DNA of 64,000 bases from NCBI GenBank assembly GCA_902175065.1, contig CABIIJ010000041.1, positions 1-64,000 on the forward strand, read 5' to 3'. Shown piece by piece: positions 1-7,486 of this stretch. The stretch is from an uncultured Comamonas sp. (lineage in GTDB: Bacteria; Pseudomonadota; Gammaproteobacteria; Burkholderiales; Burkholderiaceae_C). The position numbers and the translations under genes were made by a program. Below the pieces are notes generated by a model. It had not been told where the DNA came from. It did not search any database and was given only the letters and a program-made list of their open reading frames with translations. Position 1 is the first letter of the stretch. Each line of letters begins with the position of its first letter.

Positions 1-239
1 ACCACACCGCCAAGATCGACCTGTTCCAGACCCTGAACACCACTGAAATCGGCATGGAACTGACCGACAGCATGGCGATGTTCCCGGCTTCCAGCGTCAG
101 CGGCTTCTACCTGGCGCACCCCCAGGCCACCTACTTCAGCGTCGGCACCATCGGCGACGACCAGGTGCAGGACATGGCCCAGCGCCGGGGTATGGACCTG
201 GAGGAACTGCGCCGCAGGCTGGCACCCAGCCTGGGCTGA
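1..239 (+). CDS. metH: Methionine synthase, C-terminal end (partial)
   Basis: This is the last 78 or so codons of cobalamin-dependent methionine synthase; the 5' part lies outside the window. The readable tail has the hallmarks of the AdoMet-binding activation domain end: a MAMFPASSVSGFYLAHP segment, then YFSVGTIGDDQVQDMAQRRG and a terminal LAPSLG. The activation domain binds S-adenosylmethionine for reductive methylation of cob(II)alamin. A separate gene at 47827-48873 encodes only the homocysteine/zinc domain, so this gene probably begins at the pterin-binding domain, as in split MetH systems; that part is inference. A strong hairpin terminator follows. Confidence 0.9.
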   Translation, partial: HTAKIDLFQTLNTTEIGMELTDSMAMFPASSVSGFYLAHPQATYFSVGTIGDDQVQDMAQRRGMDLEELRRRLAPSLG

Positions 240-259
240 TAGCCCTCGCACCGCACCCC

Positions 260-288
260 AAGGCCACGCCATGCGTGGCCTTTTTTAT
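260..288 (+). terminator. Rho-independent terminator after metH
   Basis: The stem AAGGCCACGC / GCGTGGCCTT closes a CAT loop and is followed by a run of T residues, 20 bases after the metH stop codon. Confidence 0.85.
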
Positions 289-437
289 TCCTGTTTTTCT
301 ATTCACGACAAACCGTGCCAACCGCCATCCCTCGTTACTTTTTTACCTAAGCGATTGAAATTCATAGGGTAAAAATCAGGTTTTCATTCAATAATCCATT
401 CATTTTTCTATTCACCATTCTATTCACCCAACCGCCC

Positions 438-1763
438 ATGACCCCAACCGCCCCCGATCGGGCAGACGCTATCCTTTCAACCCTGCGGCAGCAGGGCGCC
501 CCCATGCGCAGCGTGCAGTTGCAGCAGGCCGTGGGCATCAGCCAGCCCACGGCATCCCGCGCCTTGGCGGTACTGGTGCAAAACGGGGCCGTGGTCAAGC
601 TTGGGCAAGGGCGCAACCAGCACTACGGCCTCCCGCGCCTTGTGCCCGGCGTCGGGCAGCGCATCCCCATCACGGCGATGGACACTGCCGGGCGCATCCA
701 CCCCTGCGGCAGCCTGCAAGCCCTGCAGGGCGGCGGGTATTGGGTGGAAGGCGCCGACCTGCAGGCCATGCTCGGCGGCGGGCCGTATTTCGACGGCCTG
801 CCCTGGCTGCTGCAGGACATGCGCCCCCAGGGCTTTTTGGGGCGCCGCTTTGCCAGGCAGCACCTGGAGCAGACGCTCAACAGCGATCCGCGCCAGTGGA
901 GCGATGACGATGTGCTGCTGGCCCTCACCCGGTTTGGCGATGACCTGCCCGGCCACCTCATCGTGGGCGAGGCGGCCTTGCAGCGCCACTTGCAACGCAC
1001 CGTCCATCCCGTGGCGCAGCCGGACGACTACCCTGCCCTGGCACAGGCCGCCATGGCAGGCGCCGTGCCCGGCTCCAGCGCGGGCGGCGAGCAGCCCAAG
1101 TTCTGCTGCCTGGACGGCCTGGGCCGCAGTTGGATCGTGAAATTCTCCCCCGCCGACGACAACCCCGTGGCCGACCGCATTCGCACACTATTGCGCTGCG
1201 AACACCTGGCGCTGCAAACCCTGCACGCCGCAGGCCAATCTGTTGCACAAACCCAATTGCACGAGCAGGCAGGCCGCGTCTTCCTGGCGGCGCAGCGCTT
1301 TGACCGCACCGCGCCCCAGCGGCCAGGGCAGCCGCCAGGGCGCATCGGCATGGTGTCGCTGCAATCCTTCAACGCCGAGTTCGCCGGCACGGCCGATCAA
1401 TGGGCCAAGACCGCCGAACGCCTGCACAGCCTCGGTCTGCTGAACAGCGCAGATGCACACCGCCTCAAGCTATGGGACGCATTCGGGCAATGCATTGCCA
1501 ACACCGATCGCCACTACGGCAACATCTCCCTGCTGTGGAACGGCCAGCGCTGGGTGCTGGCCCCGTGCTACGACATGCTGCCCATGCGCTTCATGCCGCT
1601 GCAAGGCGAAGTGCCCGCATGGCAATGGAACATGGACGCAGTGCAGCCCTCGGCAGCGGTACTGCCCGTGTGGGCCGAAGCCCAGGCGCTGGCACGGCAG
1701 TTCTGGGCGCAGGTTGAAACCATGGTGCAGCAAAGCTGGCACGGCCCTGCGGCACTCATTTAA
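438..1763 (+). CDS. yjjJ: HipA-family kinase-like protein YjjJ
   Basis: A 441-residue protein that matches the E. coli YjjJ type in length and layout. It has an N-terminal winged-helix/HTH DNA-binding segment (about residues 8-62, with QAVGISQPTASRALAVLVQNG) followed by a HipA-like kinase fold. Visible kinase features are the glycine-rich GGEQPK loop near residue 218, the catalytic segment ANTDRHYGN near 355 and the metal-binding APCYDM. Unlike canonical HipA, the DNA-binding part is fused to the kinase, and no separate HipB gene is adjacent. It may act as a standalone regulator or toxin. It stands alone, preceded by an AT-rich 60-bp stretch that probably holds its promoter and followed by palindromic repeat copy A. 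Confidence 0.85.
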   Translation: MTPTAPDRADAILSTLRQQGAPMRSVQLQQAVGISQPTASRALAVLVQNGAVVKLGQGRNQHYGLPRLVPGVGQRIPITAMDTAGRIHPCGSLQALQGGGYWVEGADLQAMLGGGPYFDGLPWLLQDMRPQGFLGRRFARQHLEQTLNSDPRQWSDDDVLLALTRFGDDLPGHLIVGEAALQRHLQRTVHPVAQPDDYPALAQAAMAGAVPGSSAGGEQPKFCCLDGLGRSWIVKFSPADDNPVADRIRTLLRCEHLALQTLHAAGQSVAQTQLHEQAGRVFLAAQRFDRTAPQRPGQPPGRIGMVSLQSFNAEFAGTADQWAKTAERLHSLGLLNSADAHRLKLWDAFGQCIANTDRHYGNISLLWNGQRWVLAPCYDMLPMRFMPLQGEVPAWQWNMDAVQPSAAVLPVWAEAQALARQFWAQVETMVQQSWHGPAALI

Positions 1764-1767
1764 TCGC

Positions 1768-1843
1768 AGCACTTACCGCATAACATACAATGATTACAGA
1801 TATTTTTATATCTGAAATCATTTATCTATCAGCGGTAACAGCT
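1768..1843. repeat. Nested palindromic intergenic repeat, copy A
   Basis: Outer arms AGCACTTACCGC (1768-1779) and GCGGTAACAGCT (1832-1843) pair at 10 of 12 positions. The inner arms TGATTACAGATA (1791-1802) and TATCTGAAATCA (1809-1820) pair at 11 of 12. It lies between the convergent yjjJ and pglL genes, 4 bases after one stop and 7 before the other, so it could terminate both. Confidence 0.8.
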
Positions 1844-1850
1844 CACTTTT

Positions 1851-3551
1851 TTAATTATCTTCCGTAGCAGACACCTCGTTCACCAGGCCGAAGTGCGCCA
1901 GCACGGGCAGCAGCTCGGGGGCTTTTTCCGATTCCTGGTACAGGTAGCTCAGTGCTTCTTCCAGCGCTGAAATGCCGAAAATATCCTTCAATTTTATTAT
2001 TTGGACGATGGCTTTGTCTTGCTGATGATTCAAGGCAAGAATATAGGCAAATTTAACCAAAGAGAATTTTCTTGGGTAGCGCGTAATGAACTGCTCTACC
2101 CATTCCAAACGGGCTGGAGAATAACTCTCCTTCAATGGCAAACGCATAAAATAAATAAACGCCTGCACGTTGCTCAACAGCACTGTCTGGCTTGCAGCCT
2201 GCTGCGCCTCGGGGACAAACTCCGTTTCTATTCTACGATTGGCCAGTCGGTAATCATCCTCGATGATGGAATAGTTTTTCCAGAAAACTACCGTCCCCGC
2301 CAGCCCAGCCACTGCAATGATGGCCACCAGAAATTTGGGAACCGGTATTTCAAACGCCCCGCTGCTGTGCTGCCCCTCGATCACGCCAATCAGCAAGCCT
2401 GCTGGCAGCAGCAAGAATAAATAAGCATGGGGGTATTCCAACATGCTGTGGGTCAAAAAGAACAGCAGCCCGACCCAGGCAAAAAGGCTTTCCACCGTAT
2501 TTTTCTGGAAAAAGCGCTTGCCCAGCCATACCGTAAACAGCACCACAATCAGCCCACCCAGCCACGGCCCATTCCAGAGCAGCATATCCAGAATAATGTT
2601 GTGGGAATAATGGTAAAAAATCGCTGGCGGCGCCTCATCGGCAAACAGATAGTGCGCGGATTCAATCTGCCCCCAGCCAAAACCATGCCATGGCCCATGG
2701 GCAATAAAATAAAGCGCCTGTTTGTACATATCCCACCGATGCGCTTGCTGGGCACGCTCCAGCACGGAGCTAACAGGCGTATCCAGAAAACTCCCTAATA
2801 CCGGCAGCATCAGCACAAACCCGACATACACCACCACCAGCAACGACACATGGCGGAAGGTGGTACGCAGCGGCATCCGCTGGCTTTGCCAGAACCAGAA
2901 AAACGGCAAGATGGCCGCCACCACCCAGGGAGTACGGGATTGGGTCAATGCCAAGCCAAAAATCAGCAGCAATGCCAGTACCAAGGCGAAGTAGTTCCTG
3001 ATCTTGTTCTTTTCAAACAGATAAAACATCCCAGCCAGGCCAAATCCGAAAAGGGTGGCTAAAGCATTTGGCTGCCCTAAATTGGCATAAGGGCGCCCGT
3101 GTTCAAGCGGCGTAAAAAAGGCGATATCAGCCCCCTCAGAAATTTTGAGCCATTGCAGCATGGCAATGATCAAAGACAACAAACCACCAACAACAAACAC
3201 CCATCCTATCCATTGCTGAAAGTCAACTTTATTCTTATTATTCTCAATATTTTCTCCAACAAAAACACTCACACCAAACAATAGAATATATACTGTACTA
3301 TGCAGCATGTCGCCAGAATAAGGCATCCAACCTTGTGCATATTGCCAAACGGGGAATGCAGCAAGAAGTATTATTAAAATACCACTTCTTGTCATGCGAT
3401 TAACATCATTTTTTATCAAAATAATCAATAATAAAAACAAGGCAATTGCCGCAATAAACTCCTGATAGGAAGTCTGCCAAGGAGGAAAATGGACTGGCAG
3501 AACCCATCCAATTATCAACAAAAAAGAAGAGAGCAAATAAATTATTTTCAT
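1851..3551 (-). CDS. PglL-type pilin O-oligosaccharyltransferase (Wzy/O-antigen ligase fold)
   Basis: A 566-residue polytopic membrane protein with about a dozen hydrophobic segments in its first 430 residues, then a roughly 130-residue soluble C-terminal region. The N-terminus carries LPVHFPPWQTSYQE, which resembles the conserved start of the PglL_A protein-glycosylation ligase family. The central periplasmic loop has the Wzy-like HYSHNIILDMLLWNG motif. These enzymes move a lipid-linked glycan onto Ser/Thr of secreted proteins, mainly type IV pilins. The gene lies directly downstream of a pilin gene on the same strand, which supports that substrate. The start was taken at the Met preceding KIIYLLSSFLLIIGW; longer starts would run into the upstream terminator. 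Its AT-rich codon use contrasts with its neighbours and may indicate transfer. Confidence 0.8.
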   Translation of the reverse strand: MKIIYLLSSFLLIIGWVLPVHFPPWQTSYQEFIAAIALFLLLIILIKNDVNRMTRSGILIILLAAFPVWQYAQGWMPYSGDMLHSTVYILLFGVSVFVGENIENNKNKVDFQQWIGWVFVVGGLLSLIIAMLQWLKISEGADIAFFTPLEHGRPYANLGQPNALATLFGFGLAGMFYLFEKNKIRNYFALVLALLLIFGLALTQSRTPWVVAAILPFFWFWQSQRMPLRTTFRHVSLLVVVYVGFVLMLPVLGSFLDTPVSSVLERAQQAHRWDMYKQALYFIAHGPWHGFGWGQIESAHYLFADEAPPAIFYHYSHNIILDMLLWNGPWLGGLIVVLFTVWLGKRFFQKNTVESLFAWVGLLFFLTHSMLEYPHAYLFLLLPAGLLIGVIEGQHSSGAFEIPVPKFLVAIIAVAGLAGTVVFWKNYSIIEDDYRLANRRIETEFVPEAQQAASQTVLLSNVQAFIYFMRLPLKESYSPARLEWVEQFITRYPRKFSLVKFAYILALNHQQDKAIVQIIKLKDIFGISALEEALSYLYQESEKAPELLPVLAHFGLVNEVSATEDN

Positions 3552-3559
3552 AAAATAAT

Positions 3560-3581
3560 AAAAGCGCCTCAAGGCGCTTTT
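3560..3581 (-). terminator. Hairpin between pilin gene and pglL
   Basis: The perfect stem AAAAGCGCC / GGCGCTTTT with a 4-base loop is followed on the minus strand by an AT-rich tract. It probably attenuates transcription from the highly expressed pilin gene into pglL. Confidence 0.7.
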
Positions 3582-3600
3582 ATTTAAAAATTGTTTTTTA

Positions 3601-3975
3601 TTATTGGAACTTGCAAGACCCGCTACCAAGGTCACATTCCACATCTTTCTTCAGATCAGTAGCGCCTTTAGCTTGGCTAATAAAGCCTACGGAGCCGCCA
3701 GCATTATATGCTGCCGAGGTAACAGCTGTTGCTGCGGGGCCAGAGGCACATGCACTTGCCACGAAAGCGCTAGCATTTTCACCATCGGCCATGGTGGCGA
3801 CAGCTGCTCCCATATAAGCTTTTGCTTCCGCCAAGCAAGCGCCATTCGCCGATTTTTGCGTGTAGTTACGATATTGCGGCAAAGCCACAGCCGCCAAAAT
3901 ACCAATAATCGCCACCACGATCATCAGTTCGATCAAGGTGAAGCCCTTTTGGGCAGAACGCAGGGTGCGCTTCAT
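3601..3975 (-). CDS. pilA: Type IV pilin, major-pilin type
   Basis: A 124-residue prepilin. The short positively charged leader [11 protein letters not shown] is followed by the prepilin peptidase site G/FTLIEL with Glu at mature position 5, then the hydrophobic helix [21 protein letters not shown]. Two cysteines close to the C-terminus (CDLGSGSC) form the usual disulfide loop. The start is supported by an AAGGAG ribosome-binding site just upstream. The adjacent PglL-like gene suggests the pilin is O-glycosylated; the alanine- and serine-rich middle offers acceptor residues, which is inference. Confidence 0.92.
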   Translation of the reverse strand: MKRTLRSAQKGFTLIELMIVVAIIGILAAVALPQYRNYTQKSANGACLAEAKAYMGAAVATMADGENASAFVASACASGPAATAVTSAAYNAGGSVGFISQAKGATDLKKDVECDLGSGSCKFQ

Positions 3976-4123
3976 AGCAAACTCCTTAAAGAGGGGTGAA
4001 AAAATCAAACACCCATCTTTAAGCAAATGCTGTGCCAACTTTGTTTTCTCTCTGGCATCCAGGCATTGCGGCGGAGAAAACGGCCCGGCAATGACACAAA
4101 CCCACACCCGCAGGTGACGCCTT

Positions 4124-4152
4124 GCGGCGCAAGTGACGTTTTTTGTCAGTCG
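4124..4152 (-). repeat. 29-bp repeat R1, copy 1 (3' flank of the RES toxin gene)
   Basis: Matches 5579-5607 at 26 of 29 positions in the same orientation. The copies lie about 65 bp past the RES toxin stop and about 20 bp past the hipA stop. Confidence 0.7.
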
Positions 4153-4215
4153 CCTGCGGGGCCTCTGGCTGCCGTATTCATGGGTCTGGCCCGCTGGCAC
4201 GATGTTCGGTTGCAG

Positions 4216-4935
4216 CTATTCACGCCATTCGAATTGCTCTGCGCCATTCTTTCGCTTCATCATCACGGCATCGTGTGTTGCCTTGCAGATCCACTCCTGC
4301 CGCGATTGCTCCAGTTCTGCATCGTCTGCAATCAAAGCATCGGGGGTGAGTACGGCAGCCAGGGCGCAGCAGGGTGCCCGGGCTGATTCGTATTGAATCC
4401 ACTGAATGGCTGCATTGGCGGCAGCTTCCGCCAATTTGTGGGTTGCGCTGTAGTCGGATGGGTGTTTCCACAAATGGGCGAATTCCACCCAAGGCGGCTC
4501 CATCAGGTTGATGGCACGCCCGCTTACCGACGCTTGGTAGAACGTGTGCTCGGTGACGACAGCGCCATCTTTGGCCAAGCCTGCGCTGTCGGCAATAAAT
4601 CGCATCCGCCAGTATGCAATTTCAGAACATGCCCCTTCCAAGGTGGATGCCCCGTACCACAGGCCGCTTTGCTGACCAGGCCGAAAACGTGAGCTGTGCT
4701 GTGGAAAGTAGCGAAAAGGGCTTAACAGCAAATAGTGCTTGTGAACCGTGCTGGGCGCAGTAGGTGGCTTGCTGGCTTCCAGCAGCCGTTCCAGCAAATC
4801 CTGTTCTTCCAGCGTATCCACCAGCTTCATGGATGCGGCAATGTATTGCGTCTCGACCCCACGCCACGCGCCTTTCATGCCGAGATTCACGCAGTGCGCC
4901 GTTGGCCAATCAGGGTTCCAGGTTTGCGCCCTCAT
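4216..4935 (-). CDS. RES-domain toxin (NAD+ phosphorylase/glycohydrolase type)
   Basis: A 239-residue RES-family protein. The RES core is visible near residues 82-105 as SSRFRPGQQSGLWYGAS followed by TLEGACSEIAYW, giving the conserved Arg, Tyr and Glu of the NAD+-binding pocket. Characterised RES toxins (Mycobacterium MbcT, Pseudomonas and Sinorhizobium Res) degrade NAD+. Its start codon overlaps the stop of the upstream Xre-type antitoxin gene by 4 bases, the usual coupled antitoxin-toxin arrangement. It is longer at the N-terminus than minimal RES domains. Confidence 0.88.
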   Translation of the reverse strand: MRAQTWNPDWPTAHCVNLGMKGAWRGVETQYIAASMKLVDTLEEQDLLERLLEASKPPTAPSTVHKHYLLLSPFRYFPQHSSRFRPGQQSGLWYGASTLEGACSEIAYWRMRFIADSAGLAKDGAVVTEHTFYQASVSGRAINLMEPPWVEFAHLWKHPSDYSATHKLAEAAANAAIQWIQYESARAPCCALAAVLTPDALIADDAELEQSRQEWICKATHDAVMMKRKNGAEQFEWRE

Positions 4936-5306
4936 GTTGCAGCACGCATACCGTCCAGGTACGCCAGGGTGCGCACCAGGCCATCCGCCTTGCGGATAAG
5001 CTGGCTGGGATAGCCCACCAGGGCCTTGTTGTAACTGCCCATCCAGCTTTTGCGCTTGCCATCATCGCCGCCAATCAATGGGTCCAGCGATCGAAACAGG
5101 CGCACCAGCATCAAGGCCAGCTCTCCCTCCTTGGAGTCTGGCTTGATCGGGCGGCTGTTGTTCTTCAGGCGTGAGACTGTTGGCTCGCTTACCCCGATCA
5201 CGGCCGCCAGTTCAGCGTTGCTCAGCCCAAGCTGCTCTGCGGCACGCAGTGTCGCTTTTGTCAGAACCATGGATGGGTCTGGTGTGGTGCGCGGGGTTGC
5301 GAGCAT
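4932..5306 (-). CDS. MbcA/ParS/Xre-type antitoxin of the RES toxin
   Basis: A 124-residue protein. An N-terminal Xre-like HTH (about residues 25-55, with LGLSNAELAAVIGVSEPTVSRLKN) is followed by the MbcA/ParS/Xre toxin-binding region with SLDPLIGGDDGKRKSWMGSYNKALVG near residues 75-100. It would neutralise the RES toxin encoded immediately downstream and repress the operon. The start at 5306 has an AGGAGG ribosome-binding site 5 bases upstream, which favours it over the in-frame ATG at 5339. A palindrome GTTCCCGGAAC at 5327-5337 lies just upstream and could be an operator. Confidence 0.87.
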   Translation of the reverse strand: MLATPRTTPDPSMVLTKATLRAAEQLGLSNAELAAVIGVSEPTVSRLKNNSRPIKPDSKEGELALMLVRLFRSLDPLIGGDDGKRKSWMGSYNKALVGYPSQLIRKADGLVRTLAYLDGMRAAT

Positions 5307-5550
5307 GTTGTCCTCCTGCCGGTGGCGTTCCCGGAACATTCATCTTGTGGCTGTTGATGGTACTTGGAAAAGGGCATCAATACATTCTTTTGAAACGATA
5401 TTGAACTATTCTTTCATATTAATGTTGTGGCGTTGCCTTTCTCCATATCCCCCATCGGGGCATACAGGCGACGGCAAGGCAGGCCCAAGCGCAGATGCAG
5501 GCCGAAGCGGCAGGCGACGAGATACAAGCCTGTTTTGCAGGGGGCTTGCC

Positions 5551-5585
5551 TAGAACGCCAGCTCGTACCCCACGGTCAGCGGCGC
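5551..5585 (-). repeat. Displaced copy of the xth 3' end
   Basis: Identical at 33 of 35 positions to 7488-7522, the real end of xth. Read on the minus strand it encodes APLTVGYELAF and a stop, against [11 protein letters not shown] in the intact gene. It lies 1.9 kb beyond the true xth stop, on the far side of hipBA. Confidence 0.85.
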
Positions 5586-5607
5586 AAGTGATGTTTTCTG
5601 TCAGCCG
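5579..5607 (-). repeat. 29-bp repeat R1, copy 2 (3' flank of hipA)
   Basis: Second copy of the sequence at 4124-4152 (26 of 29 identical). It abuts and slightly overlaps the displaced xth tail. Confidence 0.7.
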
Positions 5608-5626
5608 TTTGAAGGCCAAGGGGCCG

Positions 5627-6898
5627 CTATAAAAACGCCCGTCGTTGTCGCCTGAGCGCATCGCGGTCGATGCTTGCCGCCAGCAACTCCATGTCTGCCG
5701 GGCTGACGCCAAGCGCCGAGAAATGCCTGGCCCATTGATCGACGATGGCCGCCACCTGCTGCACCAGTGCGATGGCGCGGGGCCTGCGGATGCCGTATTC
5801 GTTGGTCTGCGTGAGCGCGTTCTCAAGACTGGATTGCGCCCCCATGGCACCGACGACCAGTGCCTGGTAACCGAGGTTTTGCAGGCTGGGCACGACGTCA
5901 TAAGCGGGGCTGAGATCGTAGTAGCCATCCGCCAGGTTCATGCAGAGGCTGTGGTTGCGCTCGTGGTCGTCGGTGTTGTCCATGAGGATGTTGAAGACCA
6001 TGCGCTTGAACAATTCTTCGCGCATGACGGCCTGCCTGTCCGGGTGGCCCAGGCGCAACAGGATGGTGGCCAGGTTGCCGTAGCTTTGCTCCAGCCCTGC
6101 AGCACGCAAGGCGGTGTTGGCAGACTGGCAATGGACACGATAGCCGTCGCTGCGGTCGAACCGCTCAATGGTGAGGGCATGGCGCCGCTTGCCGTAGCGT
6201 TCTGGCAGCGGCAGCACCGCCGTGCTGGCGACGTGCAGGCCGGCTTGGGTCGCCAGCGTCATCGTGGCGTGTTCGATGAGAGGGGTGTCCACAGGGTCGT
6301 CGACCTCGCTGAATTTAATGACGCAGGGGCCGTTCTCCGTTTGCAGCAGTGCTTTGGGCCGTGCGCCGCCAAGGGTGACGCCAGGCTGGAGAAGGCGCTG
6401 CATCTCCATAGTGATCGGGGCTTGCGTCTGGACGTCTTCCACCGCTGCCGCAAGCTGGGCCAGATCAGCCAAATGCGGATAGGGGCCAAGGCGGCGGGGA
6501 ATGTACTGCTCTGCCGAGGTGGAAATGCCCAGGGCGCCAAAACGGTCGTCCCCCGCGAAAAGCAACATTTCCAGAATGGACAGGCGCTCAGGCCGGTCGA
6601 TGTGGCGGATGATGCGTTCGCCCCAACGATCGGGACGGGCATCGTCGATCGCACCAGGGGCTGTGTTTTTTTCGCCAGTGCTGAAAATTTGCCCCTGAAT
6701 GATGGGCAGGTCTTCGCTCAGGGGAAAGTTCCACCATTGCGGCGTGTAAACGAAGGTGGCGCAATCACTAACAAGTGAGGAGAGACTGACTTCACCCACC
6801 AGGGTGGGGACCGCCGGGTTGACCATGGCCCACACATAGAGCCGGTCTTGCGGCACATAAGTGCGCGGCAACACGGCATGGCTTGCAAATGCGGTCAT
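5627..6898 (-). CDS. hipA: HipA-family serine/threonine kinase toxin
   Basis: A 423-residue HipA protein. The N-terminal subdomain contains NFPLSEDLP and the autophosphorylation-region-like GDDRFGALGIS. The kinase core has the glycine-rich GGARPKALL, the catalytic segment MDNTDDHERNHSL with the proposed catalytic Asp, and the metal-binding SPAYDVVPS. HipA toxins phosphorylate aminoacyl-tRNA synthetases (GltX in E. coli) and induce dormancy. It starts 3 bases after the hipB stop, so the two are translationally coupled. The module is flanked by fragments of the xth 3' end, suggesting acquisition as a unit. Confidence 0.9.
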   Translation of the reverse strand: MTAFASHAVLPRTYVPQDRLYVWAMVNPAVPTLVGEVSLSSLVSDCATFVYTPQWWNFPLSEDLPIIQGQIFSTGEKNTAPGAIDDARPDRWGERIIRHIDRPERLSILEMLLFAGDDRFGALGISTSAEQYIPRRLGPYPHLADLAQLAAAVEDVQTQAPITMEMQRLLQPGVTLGGARPKALLQTENGPCVIKFSEVDDPVDTPLIEHATMTLATQAGLHVASTAVLPLPERYGKRRHALTIERFDRSDGYRVHCQSANTALRAAGLEQSYGNLATILLRLGHPDRQAVMREELFKRMVFNILMDNTDDHERNHSLCMNLADGYYDLSPAYDVVPSLQNLGYQALVVGAMGAQSSLENALTQTNEYGIRRPRAIALVQQVAAIVDQWARHFSALGVSPADMELLAASIDRDALRRQRRAFL

Positions 6899-6901
6899 GT
6901 C

Positions 6902-7384
6902 TTATTTTTTTTCAGTGCCTGGCTTGCCCAGGAGTGCAGCCAGGCCCGCAGCGGCAGGCGAAATGGTGCGTGCCTGGTTTGCTGGCGGGGTGGATATGGA
7001 TGCCTGTGACGTGCCGAATGCGGCAGAGGCGAGCGGGGCAGGCTTGGCGGTATGCACCGGCTTGCCCGCCGGGTTGCGCTTGAACCGCACCTTGGCGACT
7101 TCTTTTTCCAAGGCCGCATGGTCGTTCTGCGGCGCAATCAGGTCGGCCAGCCGATGGGCCGGACTGATCAGCCACATGCACATTACGTATGAGGCCATGG
7201 CAACGGCCGGGTCGCCACGCTCGATACGTGCCATGGTGGGTTGGGATACGCCCAACTTTTTGGCCCACTGCGCCTGTGACTCACCGCGCCGTTTGCGGGC
7301 GATGACAATGTTCTGCGCAAGCTGCTCAATCTGCTGGAGCACGGCTTGCGGGTAGTCTGTTGGTGATGTATTTTGGCGCGGCAT
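6902..7384 (-). CDS. hipB: HipB-like Xre-family antitoxin
   Basis: A 160-residue protein. The N-terminal half is an Xre HTH: NIVIARKRRGESQAQWAKKL then GVSQPTMARIERGDPAVAM (about residues 25-62). The C-terminal half is a low-complexity, Ala/Pro/Ser/Lys-rich tail ending LAALLGKPGTEKK, longer than the short tail of E. coli HipB and probably disordered. It neutralises HipA and represses its own promoter; a candidate operator lies at 7402-7419. Confidence 0.87.
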   Translation of the reverse strand: MPRQNTSPTDYPQAVLQQIEQLAQNIVIARKRRGESQAQWAKKLGVSQPTMARIERGDPAVAMASYVMCMWLISPAHRLADLIAPQNDHAALEKEVAKVRFKRNPAGKPVHTAKPAPLASAAFGTSQASISTPPANQARTISPAAAGLAALLGKPGTEKK

Positions 7385-7401
7385 CCATTGATATTATTAT
7401 T

Positions 7402-7419
7402 TTTGCCAAAGAATGCAAA
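7402..7419. promoter_or_regulatory. Candidate HipB operator
   Basis: TTTGC, 8 bases, GCAAA, lying 18 bases upstream of the hipB start codon. The 5-8-5 inverted-repeat spacing is the same as in the E. coli HipB operators, though the half-site sequence differs. Confidence 0.4.
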
Positions 7420-7444
7420 TCTATGAATTATTTATAACGCATTA

Positions 7445-7480
7445 GCACCTCCAGAGGCCCCAGGCCGGGGCCAGAGGTGC
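7445..7480 (-). terminator. GC-rich hairpin after xth
   Basis: GCACCT and AGGTGC arms enclose GGCCCC / GGGGCC, starting 7 bases past the xth stop. There is no clear T run, so intrinsic termination is uncertain. Confidence 0.4.
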
Positions 7481-7486
7481 GATGCG

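Larger units (their letters stand above)
5307..5626. other. 320-bp gap between the two TA modules, with displaced xth tail and repeat R1
   Basis: The 5307-5420 part is AT-rich and must contain the promoter of the Xre-RES operon. Positions 5551-5585 hold a near-copy of the xth 3' end and 5579-5607 hold repeat R1. No supported gene was found: the minus-strand reading frames here are tails of frames shadowing hipA. Confidence 0.7.

Noticed and set aside
4124-5607. Interpreting repeat R1 as integron attC sites with TA gene cassettes
   Set aside because: No clear RYYYAAC / GTTRRRY core pair or integrase gene is visible; only the cassette-like layout is supported.
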